This document shows, one piece after another, positions 1-5,968 of a DNA stretch of 8,062 nt. The position numbers and the translations under genes were made by a program. This DNA is from Gammaproteobacteria bacterium. GTDB taxonomy: Bacteria; Pseudomonadota; Gammaproteobacteria; Steroidobacterales; Steroidobacteraceae. The notes under the pieces were generated by a model. The model searched no databases, was not told the DNA's origin, and saw only the letters and a program-made list of their open reading frames with translations. Numbering within the stretch: the stretch's first letter is position 1; every line of letters starts with the position of its first letter. Where the stretch lies: the NCBI GenBank assembly GCA_005877705.1, contig VBNY01000053.1, positions 1 through 8,062 of the forward strand. The letters run 5' to 3'.

Positions 1-896
1 GCGAGCTGCGCGTTGTTCAGACCCTCCGCAAGCCACTCATCGTACACTGACACATGCACGCCCTGATGCTGCTCGAGCTGCCGAATATCCGTCGCCAACT
101 GGGCGAGCATCTCGCCCTTGCTCGCTCTCATCTGCCACGCCGGAAGTCCTGAAGCATACAGCCGCGCCAGCCGCGCGCGAGTGCGCGCCAGGAGCTCGAT
201 GAACGCCTGGTCGCGCGCGCGCTCTTGCCGATAGCGCTCGATCCGGTCGGCCTGACCGTTGAATCTCAGCCAGCGCTCGAGCCCGGCATCTTCCACTGTC
301 ACCGCGAATGCCTCGTTGAACTCGGTATCGTCCGCAACGTACAGCAGCTGGTGGGCGAGTTCGTGGAAGATGATCGCCGCCAACTCGTCGGGGCCATAGC
401 GCAGCATCGTGCTCAACACCGGATCGGCGAACTTCCCCAGGGTCGAGTACGCGGGCACGCCGGCGAGGGCCACGTCGAAGCCGCGCTTGGCGAGACCTGC
501 GGCAAAGGCGCGCGCGCGGCGCTCACTGAAATAACCCCGGTACGCCACACAGCCGGCGATGGGGAAGCACCAGCGCTTGGGATTTACCGAGAACTCCGGA
601 GCTGCGACGACGTTCCAGACAACGTAGGGCCGGTCGATGTCCACGTAGCTGCGATAGCTGCGATTGTCGGGGAGTTTGAGCTCGCGCGAGGCGAAATCGC
701 GCGCGGCCCGCACTTCCGTGAGCCTGTCGCGTACCGTCTGCGGCGTGTGCGGGTCCGCGAGCACCGCGTCGATGGGCTTGCGCGCGCGCAGCACGTGCCA
801 CTCACCACTCGCCGCCTGGATCAGATACGTGGTGCCGCATCCCGGCAGCGTGGCGAACAGCAAGGCGGTGAGCAGCGCCCGCGGACAAAACAGCAT
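1..896 (-). CDS. Putative zinc aminopeptidase lipoprotein (PF10023-like), 3' end cut by the window edge
   Basis: 298 complete codons are visible before the left edge. The first residues form a short signal peptide ending in a lipobox, ATLPGC at residues 15-20, so Cys20 is the likely lipidated residue and the protein is probably anchored in the envelope. A zinc-protease motif HELAH lies at residues 178-182, followed by NEAFA at 194-198; Glu195 is a possible third metal ligand. Conserved-looking stretches upstream include RPYVVWNV (89-96) and FPIAGCVAYRGYF (111-123). From memory these match the proteobacterial 'predicted aminopeptidase' family (PF10023), whose substrate is not established. The ATG at 896 is chosen because it directly precedes the signal peptide and no ATG, GTG or TTG lies in frame just upstream. 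The gene diverges from cca across 33 bp. Family assignment is fairly secure; peptidase activity is inferred from the motif. Confidence 0.85.
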   Translation of the reverse strand, partial: MLFCPRALLTALLFATLPGCGTTYLIQAASGEWHVLRARKPIDAVLADPHTPQTVRDRLTEVRAARDFASRELKLPDNRSYRSYVDIDRPYVVWNVVAAPEFSVNPKRWCFPIAGCVAYRGYFSERRARAFAAGLAKRGFDVALAGVPAYSTLGKFADPVLSTMLRYGPDELAAIIFHELAHQLLYVADDTEFNEAFAVTVEDAGLERWLRFNGQADRIERYRQERARDQAFIELLARTRARLARLYASGLPAWQMRASKGEMLAQLATDIRQLEQHQGVHVSVYDEWLAEGLNNAQL

Positions 897-929
897 GCGG
901 ATCAGGAAGTCTCGGTTAACATTGCGGAT

Positions 930-2165
930 ATGCGAGTCTACTTGGTCGGAGGCGCCGTACGGGATCGCCTCCTCGGGCTTCCGGTGCGCGAGCGCGACTG
1001 GGTCGTTGTCGGAGCGCAGCCTGAGGAGCTGCAGCGCCAGGGGTTCGTGCCGGTCGGGCGCGAGTTCCCCGTATTCCTGCACCCCGACACGCACGAGGAG
1101 TACGCGCTTGCGCGCCTCGAGCGCAAGGTAGCTCCCGGCTACCGAGGCTTCACGACGCAGTTCTCTCCCGATGTCACGCTGGACGAGGATCTCAAGCGCC
1201 GCGATCTTACGATCAACGCGATGGCCGAGAGCCCCTCGGGCGAGATCATCGATCCCTATGGCGGCCGCCGCGATCTGGATGCGCGTGTGCTGCGGCATGT
1301 GTCCGAGAGTTTCGTCGAGGATCCCGTGCGCATACTGCGCGTGGCGCGTCTCGCTGCCCGCTACGCGGATCTCGGCTTTCGCGTGGCTGAGGAGACCCGC
1401 GTGCTCATGCAGCGGATGACGGCATCAGGCGAGGTCGATGCCCTGGTTCCCGAGCGCGTGTGGCAGGAGACGGAGCGCGCGCTGGGCGAAGCCCGACCCG
1501 ATGTGTTCTTTGAAACCCTGCGCGCTTGCGCGGCCCTCGCCGTGATCTTCCCCGAGATCGACGCGCTCTACGGTGTGCCGCAGCCCCCGCGTTGGCACCC
1601 GGAGATCGACACGGGAGTTCACGTCATGCTGGCCGTCCGCTGTGCAGCGAAGCTCGGCGCTCCGACGGCCGTGCGCTTTGCCGCACTCACCCATGATCTC
1701 GGCAAAGCACGGACGCCACGCGAGCGTTGGCCGAGCCATCACGGGCACGAAGAGGCCGGGGTCCCCTTGGTCGAAGCGTTGTCGAATCGGCTCAAGGTCC
1801 CCAACGGCCACCGCGAGCTCGGCGTGCTCACGGCACGGCACCATGCCGCGGTCCATCGTGCGACGGAGCTCAGACCGGCAACCGCCCTCAAGCTGTTGGA
1901 AACCACGGACGCGTTCCGGCGGCCGGAGCGATTCACGGAATTGCTGTTGGCATGCGAAGCGGATGCGCGCGGCCGGACGGGACTCGAGGAGCGACCTTAC
2001 CCACAGGCCGCCTACCTGCAGCGTGCCCGGGACGCGGCCGCAGCCGTGACGCTCACAGAGGAGGAGCGCCGCGGACTGCAGGGACCGGCGATCGGAGAAA
2101 AGCTCCGGGAAAAACGCCTCGCCGTGCTGGCCGCCGCCAAGGCGTCATCCGCCAAGGACCCGTGA
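930..2165 (+). CDS. cca: Multifunctional CCA-adding tRNA nucleotidyltransferase with HD domain
   Basis: The product adds or repairs the 3' CCA end of tRNAs in the cytoplasm, using CTP and ATP without a template. It is 411 aa, against 412 for the E. coli enzyme as I recall it, and is collinear with it. The head domain has YLVGGAVRD (4-12), the metal-binding ERDWVVVG (21-28), FPVFLHPDTHEEYALAR (46-62) and RRDLTINAMA (90-99). The neck carries EDPVRILRVAR (130-140). The C-terminal half is an HD phosphohydrolase domain with WHPEIDTG (222-229), THDLGK (254-259) and HHGHE (270-274), typical of gammaproteobacterial enzymes with added phosphatase/phosphodiesterase activity. The frame stays open upstream to about position 225, but the homology begins exactly at this ATG and the extension is antisense to the peptidase gene. 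The first acidic catalytic residue is Glu21 rather than the usual Asp. No clear ribosome binding site is visible. Confidence 0.97.
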   Translation: MRVYLVGGAVRDRLLGLPVRERDWVVVGAQPEELQRQGFVPVGREFPVFLHPDTHEEYALARLERKVAPGYRGFTTQFSPDVTLDEDLKRRDLTINAMAESPSGEIIDPYGGRRDLDARVLRHVSESFVEDPVRILRVARLAARYADLGFRVAEETRVLMQRMTASGEVDALVPERVWQETERALGEARPDVFFETLRACAALAVIFPEIDALYGVPQPPRWHPEIDTGVHVMLAVRCAAKLGAPTAVRFAALTHDLGKARTPRERWPSHHGHEEAGVPLVEALSNRLKVPNGHRELGVLTARHHAAVHRATELRPATALKLLETTDAFRRPERFTELLLACEADARGRTGLEERPYPQAAYLQRARDAAAAVTLTEEERRGLQGPAIGEKLREKRLAVLAAAKASSAKDP

Positions 2166-2197
2166 TGCTGCCGTTATTGTGACGAAGCTGATGTCCG

Positions 2198-2233
2198 AAA
2201 AAAGGGCCGCAGGCTGCCGTAGGCCACTTTTAA
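2198..2233. terminator. Bidirectional intrinsic terminator between cca and uppP
   Basis: AAAAGGGCC (2200-2208) pairs with GGCCACTTTT (2222-2231), giving nine base pairs with one bulged A at 2226 and a 13-nt loop. Read on the minus strand the stem ends in six Ts (2203-2198), a good fit for uppP. Read on the plus strand it ends in four Ts (2228-2231) followed by A's, weaker but usable for cca. Its place in the 69-bp gap between two convergent stop codons supports a shared role. Confidence 0.7.
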
Positions 2234-2234
2234 A

Positions 2235-3029
2235 CTAGCGTACCGCTCCCCGCATCACCAGACCGAGGAGCGCCACGCCGAGCGCAATACGGTACCAGGC
2301 AAAGATCGTGAAACGGTGTGTCTGCACGTAGCGCAGCAGCCATCGCACCGCAATGAACGCGACTATGCCGGAAGTCACGAAGCCGACCACGAGCGCGTTC
2401 CAGTCCTCGGCCCCGCTCTCGCCACGCAGCTTCAGGAGCTCATAGCCGGTGGCGGCGAACATCGTCGGAATGCCGACCAGGAAGGCGAACTCCGTCGCCG
2501 CGGGACGCAAGGTGAGACCCGCAAGCATGGCAGCAAAGATGGCCGCGGCCGAGCGCGAGGTGCCGGGGAAAATCCCTGCGACCAGCTGGGCGATCCCAAC
2601 CCAGAACGCAACGCTCCAGGTCAGTTCGGCGATCGCCGGCTTGCGCGCGACGATTTGCTCGATGATCAATATCGCGATGCCGCCCAGAATCAGGGCGCAC
2701 GCGATGGGCACCACGTTGTCCGGTAGCCTGAACCCCAGCCGGGTGGCCACGAAGCCGCCGACCCCCGTGATAAAGAAGGCGACCGTGAGTTTGGCGAGGT
2801 AGGCGCGGTTCTCCGGCTGATCGAAACGGGTCAGCAACGCCACCAGGCGCCGCCAGTAGATCAGCACGATCGCAAGTATCGCGCCCGCCTGGATTGCGAC
2901 GTTGAAGAGCTCGGAGCGCTGCCCGAGCCAACTCTCCGCGATCAGCAGATGTCCGGTGCTCGATACAGGCAGAAATTCGGTGATTCCCTCGATGATTCCC
3001 AGAATGACGGTGTTGAGCGTTTCAGGCAC
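2235..3029 (-). CDS. uppP: Undecaprenyl-diphosphatase (UppP/BacA)
   Basis: This is an integral inner-membrane enzyme that removes a phosphate from undecaprenyl pyrophosphate, recycling the lipid carrier for peptidoglycan and other glycans. Overproduction of the family gives bacitracin resistance. At 264 aa it is near the usual length. Signature 1 is EGITEFLPVSSTGHLLI (14-30), holding Glu14, Glu18, Ser24 and His27, which match E. coli Glu17, Glu21, Ser27 and His30. Signature 2 is PGTSRSAAA (155-163) with the catalytic Arg159; the residue after the SRS is Ala where Gly is common. Several hydrophobic segments are evident, for example around 44-58, 104-124 and 216-230. The start is GTG at 3029, about eight bases after a weak GGA. 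It converges with cca, and the pair recalls the bacA-cca pairing of E. coli. It is separated from the methyltransferase upstream by a terminator, so it probably has its own promoter; I found no convincing one. Confidence 0.96.
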   Translation of the reverse strand: MPETLNTVILGIIEGITEFLPVSSTGHLLIAESWLGQRSELFNVAIQAGAILAIVLIYWRRLVALLTRFDQPENRAYLAKLTVAFFITGVGGFVATRLGFRLPDNVVPIACALILGGIAILIIEQIVARKPAIAELTWSVAFWVGIAQLVAGIFPGTSRSAAAIFAAMLAGLTLRPAATEFAFLVGIPTMFAATGYELLKLRGESGAEDWNALVVGFVTSGIVAFIAVRWLLRYVQTHRFTIFAWYRIALGVALLGLVMRGAVR

Positions 3030-3092
3030 GAAAGTTTTCCGCTGGCGTGGCCGGCCGCCATCTTAGCCGCGCCGCGCGCTTGCCACCGCAGT

Positions 3093-3124
3093 AAAAAAAG
3101 GCGCCGTGTCACAGTGAACGGCGC
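3093..3124 (-). terminator. Intrinsic terminator of the MidA-family methyltransferase gene
   Basis: On the minus strand GCGCCGT (3124-3118) pairs with ACGGCGC (3107-3101) across a 10-nt loop that can add a three-base TCA/TGA pairing. The stem is followed by one C and then seven Ts (3099-3093). The loop contains the TGA stop at 3111-3109, so the stem's first arm lies inside the last codons of the gene. Stem, spacing and U-tract are close to the textbook form. Confidence 0.85.
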
Positions 3125-4289
3125 AGGTCCTGAAGAGCGAAGCCGCTCACAGCGTTGCCGTAGCCTCGAGCCAGCGCCATGACCTTGAAGGCCTCACCCA
3201 TCTCGCCGGGCATGAGCAGCCGCCGGGCCTCGCCGGCGCGGCGCGCATGCTCCTCCATGCCGGTGGCTTCGGCGATGAGACTCTCGATGTCCGTCGCGAG
3301 CAGGAATGCCGTCTGAGTCGCGAACCCGAGCACCTCGAGGCCCGAGGCAACGGCGGCTTCGGCAACACGCGTAAAGTCGACCCAGGCCGTGATGTCCTGC
3401 ACTCCGACGTTGACGTAGGGATCATCGTGCGCGCGCTGCTTGAAGTGACAGCGAAGCGTGCCCCGCACGCGTTGCGGATGGTAATAGTGAGCGCGCGGCA
3501 GGCCGTAGTCGAACAGCAATAGAAACCACGCTCGAGGCATTGGCCGACACCTGCGATCCATGGCTCGACTCGCAGACACAGTTCCGAGATGTAGCCCTCG
3601 GGCAGGGGCGCGGGCAGCTCGTGAATCACGGCATCGCAAGCGCGAGCGAGCGCGGCATCGGGCGGTGCCTCGCGCTCGAGGAACGTATTCGCATCGCACG
3701 CCACGCCCAGTTCGCGGACCGCACCGGAGCACAGCGTGAACCTGCGGCACGGGAGTGCATCCAGCACCTCGTTCGCCAGGAGCACTCCTCGTATGGGGCG
3801 CTCCGGGATCCGCTCGAGCCAGACGACCCGCCGGCGCAGTTCCCGCGGCAACCCTTGCAATCGCGTCCGCTGGCGCTCGGCGAGATCAGCACTCACCTCG
3901 AGAATGGCATAGCGCTCCGGCAGCACGCCCGCTGCCGCGAGCGATTCGAGCACGATGGCGGCCATTCGACCGGTTCCCGCGCCCAGCTCCAAAACATCCC
4001 CGCCCGTCTCCGTCAACACTTCGGCGCACTGGCGCGCCACACAGCGGCTGAACAGGTCGGAAACCTCAGGCGCGGTGACGAAATCGCCTCCCGCGCCGAT
4101 CTTGACGCTGCCCGCGGTGTAGTAGCCCAGACCGGGGGCGTAGAGGGCGAGCTCCATGAATCGCTCGAACGACAGCCACCCGCCGGCGGCAGCGATCTGC
4201 CCGCGCAGCATCCGGGCGACCGTCCGGGAGTGCTGCTGCTCGTCGGCCGACAGCGGGGGCAGGATTGAGCCGGGTGCGGATGAGGTCAT
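3109..4289 (-). CDS. Class I SAM-dependent methyltransferase, MidA/NDUFAF7 family (DUF185/COG1565), interrupted by a one-base frameshift
   Basis: The 5' frame runs from ATG 4289 and carries the family's N-terminal half: FMELALYAPGLGYYT (44-58), GDFVTAPEVS (68-77), the SAM-binding loop VLELGAGTGRMA (99-110) and ANEVLDALP (172-180). At about residue 256 (LERGF) the homology leaves this frame and resumes one frame back with LLLFDYGLPR, then HYYHPQR, GTLRCHF, RAHDDPY and QDITAWVDF, ending at the TGA 3111-3109. Joined at 3522-3525 the product would be 393 aa, the expected family length. The mitochondrial member NDUFAF7 methylates an arginine of complex I subunit NDUFS2; the bacterial substrate is not known to me. 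An AGG at 4300-4298 could serve as a ribosome binding site. The first frame alone runs on out of frame to position 3147. The break is either a base missing from the given sequence or a true disabling mutation; I cannot tell which. Confidence 0.88.
3520..3527 (-). other. Frameshift site in the MidA-family gene (short T run)
   Basis: On the minus strand the sequence reads GGT TTC TAT in the 5' frame. If the run of three Ts (3525-3523) were four, it would read GGT TTT CTA TTG CTG and give LERGFLLLFDYG with no residues gained or lost. A -1 slip at the TTC codon would give the same protein. The site is not a canonical X XXY YYZ slippery heptamer, because the Gly codon GGT would have to re-pair on TGG. 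A missing base is therefore the simpler reading. Confidence 0.8.
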
Positions 4290-4292
4290 AAT
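4265..4292 (+). promoter_or_regulatory. Candidate sigma-70 promoter for the pteridine reductase gene, predicting a leaderless mRNA
   Basis: TTGAGC (4265-4270) and CATAAT (4287-4292) are separated by 16 bases, matching the consensus hexamers at four and five of six positions. Transcription would be expected near 4299, with the reductase ATG at 4301, leaving almost no 5' leader. The -10 box overlaps the start codon of the divergent methyltransferase gene (4289-4287). The call rests on pattern only. Confidence 0.55.
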
Positions 4293-4300
4293 CTCAGCCT

Positions 4301-5068
4301 ATGCCCAAGGATCCGCACACTCCGCGTGCCGCGCTCACCGGCAGGGCAGTGCTCATCACTGGCGCTGCACGACGGGTCGGCGCAACCATCGCGCGCGCGT
4401 TGCACGGGGCAGGCGCCAACGTCGTGCTGCATTTCCGCAGCTCGGGCGAGGATGCGGCGAGCCTCGCCCAGGAGCTGAACGCCGCACGTCCCGGCTCGGC
4501 TGTGCTCGTGGAGTGCGATCTGCTGGAGGTGGCGAAGCTGCCGGCGCTGGCGGAGACGGCCGCGCAGGCCTTCGGGGGTCTCGACATTCTGGTGAACAAT
4601 GCCTCGACGTTCTATCCGACACCCGTCGGCGATATCACCGAGAGCGACTGGGACGACCTGATCGGCGCCAATCTCAAGGCGCCGCTGTTCCTGGCCCAGG
4701 CCACGGCGCCCGCGCTGCACTCGAGCCGCGGACTCATCGTCAATCTCGCGGATATTCATGGCATGCGGCCGCTACGCCGTCATCCGGTGTATTGCGTGTC
4801 GAAGGCCGGGCTCATCATGCTGACGAAATCCCTCGCACGCGAGCTGGGCCCGCACGTGCGCGTGAACGCCATTGCGCCCGGCCCGGTGATGTGGCCGGAA
4901 GACGGGGTCGATAAGGAACTGCAGGCGAAGATCATCGATCGCACCGCTCTGAAGCGGCCCGGCTCGGCGGCCGACGTCGCGCGCGCGGTCCTGTTTTTCG
5001 CGACGGAAGCACCGTACGTCACCGGCCAGATCCTCGCGGTGGATGGTGGTCGGAGCGTGGGGTGGTGA
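4301..5068 (+). CDS. Pteridine reductase, short-chain dehydrogenase/reductase of the PTR1/FolM type
   Basis: This is a predicted cytosolic NADPH-dependent enzyme reducing dihydropterins or dihydrofolate to the tetrahydro form. The 255-aa product is a single Rossmann domain with the TGAARRVG nucleotide loop (20-27), HFRSS (44-48) at the usual NADP-phosphate region, NNAS (99-102), and YCVSK (164-168). The usual SDR serine is replaced by Asp151 in NLADIHG, 13 residues before Tyr164; Asp151-Tyr164-Lys168 matches the Asp181-Tyr194-Lys198 triad of Leishmania PTR1, which separates it from ordinary 3-oxoacyl-ACP reductases. The start is fixed by an in-frame TAA at 4289-4291, making ATG 4301 the first possible start. 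No well-placed Shine-Dalgarno is seen (GAGG at 4282-4285 is 15 bases away), in line with the leaderless promoter. Neighbouring folB and folK support a pterin/folate role; the exact substrate (dihydromonapterin, dihydrobiopterin or dihydrofolate) is open. Confidence 0.88.
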   Translation: MPKDPHTPRAALTGRAVLITGAARRVGATIARALHGAGANVVLHFRSSGEDAASLAQELNAARPGSAVLVECDLLEVAKLPALAETAAQAFGGLDILVNNASTFYPTPVGDITESDWDDLIGANLKAPLFLAQATAPALHSSRGLIVNLADIHGMRPLRRHPVYCVSKAGLIMLTKSLARELGPHVRVNAIAPGPVMWPEDGVDKELQAKIIDRTALKRPGSAADVARAVLFFATEAPYVTGQILAVDGGRSVGW

Positions 5069-5537
5069 CGACGAGCGGATGGGAGGTGCGGTCGAAGCGC
5101 CCCCAGAGCTCGCCGATCGTCAACTTCGCCGTCGGATGCAGGACCCCGGGCGCCAGCGCCGCGAGCGGCCCGAGCATGTAGGCGCGCTTCAGCAGGTCCG
5201 GCCGCGGCAGCTTCAAACGAGCCTCGTCACACACCAGATCGCCATAGAGCAGCACATCGAGATCCATCGAGCGCGGCGCCCAGCGCGGCGCGTTGCGCGG
5301 CCGCCCGCATTGAGCCTCGATGGCGTGCAGGCGCGCGACCACCTCCCGCACCGGCAGATCGGTCGCGAACCCGGCCACGAGGTTGATGAAATCATCGCCC
5401 TCGAACCCGACCGCGCGATTGCGATACCAGGGCGAGAAGCGCACTGCGGGGAACTCGCGCTCGAGCCGACCCACCGCCAGTGCGAGATTGCGCTCGGGCT
5501 CGACGTTGCTGCCGGCCGCGACATAAACCTCGGGCAT
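5019..5537 (-). CDS. folK: 2-amino-4-hydroxy-6-hydroxymethyldihydropteridine pyrophosphokinase (HPPK)
   Basis: The enzyme transfers pyrophosphate from ATP to 6-hydroxymethyl-7,8-dihydropterin, the step before dihydropteroate synthase in folate synthesis. The 172-aa protein starts with MPEVYVAAGSN (1-11) and has FSPWYRNRAVGF (34-45), the HPPK signature RWAPRSMDLDVLLYG (85-99) with Mg-binding Asp92 and Asp94, and PRPDLLKRAYMLGPLAALAP (111-130). The frame is open further upstream to about 5900, but that extension overlaps folB and lacks homology, so ATG 5537 is taken. It follows folB by 14 bp and is probably translated from the same message. Its last 16 residues lie opposite the 3' end of the pteridine reductase gene (50-bp convergent overlap). 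This tail, rich in Pro, Arg and His, is unlikely to matter for catalysis. Confidence 0.95.
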   Translation of the reverse strand: MPEVYVAAGSNVEPERNLALAVGRLEREFPAVRFSPWYRNRAVGFEGDDFINLVAGFATDLPVREVVARLHAIEAQCGRPRNAPRWAPRSMDLDVLLYGDLVCDEARLKLPRPDLLKRAYMLGPLAALAPGVLHPTAKLTIGELWGRFDRTSHPLVVTTPRSDHHPPRGSGR

Positions 5538-5551
5538 GGATCGAGCCGAGT

Positions 5552-5956
5552 CTACAGCCGGCCCGAGGCAGCCGGCGGCAGATCGGCACGCGTGCGCTCG
5601 ATCACGACCCCGACGTCCCGCGAGCTGCGCACGGCGCCCGGCTTGTTGAGCGCCACGCGCACCCACTCGACGGCGAACTCCTCGAGGATGAGCAGAGCCA
5701 GGCGGTCGGCCAGGGTCTCCACCAGCTTGAATTCGGACGCCTCGATGAATGCCAGCGCGCGCTTCGCCACTCTCTTGTAATCGAGCGTATCCGCCACTTC
5801 GTCGCTGCTCGCCGCGCGCCGGCAGTCCACCGGCAGCTCCAGATCGACGACGACGGTCTGCTTGACGCGCCGCTCCCAGTCGATGAAGCCGATGATGCAC
5901 TCGGCCGTCAATCCGTGCAGGAAGATTCGATCACCCGAGTAGTGCGCGGTCGTCAT
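5552..5956 (-). CDS. folB: Dihydroneopterin aldolase
   Basis: This 134-aa enzyme cleaves 7,8-dihydroneopterin to 6-hydroxymethyl-7,8-dihydropterin and glycolaldehyde, feeding FolK encoded just downstream; the family acts as an oligomer in the cytosol. It aligns from memory with E. coli FolB: DRIFLHGL (9-16), IGFIDWER (22-29), SSDEVADTLDY (50-60) and ALNKPGAV (102-109), then DVGVVIER (114-121). Glu28, Tyr60 and Lys105 are the likely active-site residues, corresponding to Glu22, Tyr54 and Lys100 of the Staphylococcus aureus enzyme. The ATG at 5956 lies 12 bp after the tsaD stop and 14 bp separate it from folK, so tsaD-folB-folK is probably one transcript. No strong Shine-Dalgarno is visible in the gap. 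Confidence 0.95.
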   Translation of the reverse strand: MTTAHYSGDRIFLHGLTAECIIGFIDWERRVKQTVVVDLELPVDCRRAASSDEVADTLDYKRVAKRALAFIEASEFKLVETLADRLALLILEEFAVEWVRVALNKPGAVRSSRDVGVVIERTRADLPPAASGRL

Positions 5957-5968
5957 CGATGCTTCGGA

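Noticed and set aside
225..929. In-frame open extension of cca that would give a 646-aa fusion protein
   Set aside because: It is antisense to the peptidase coding sequence, has no recognisable homology, and the CCA enzyme's conserved N terminus begins exactly at ATG 930. The long open frame is a by-product of high GC content.
3520..3530. Programmed -1 ribosomal frameshifting in the methyltransferase gene
   Set aside because: No canonical slippery heptamer is present and I know of no such mechanism in this family; a missing T in the given sequence explains the data more simply. Kept only as an alternative.
5538..5900. N-terminal extension of the folK frame to a 293-aa protein
   Set aside because: It overlaps folB in another frame; FolK homology starts at the ATG at 5537.
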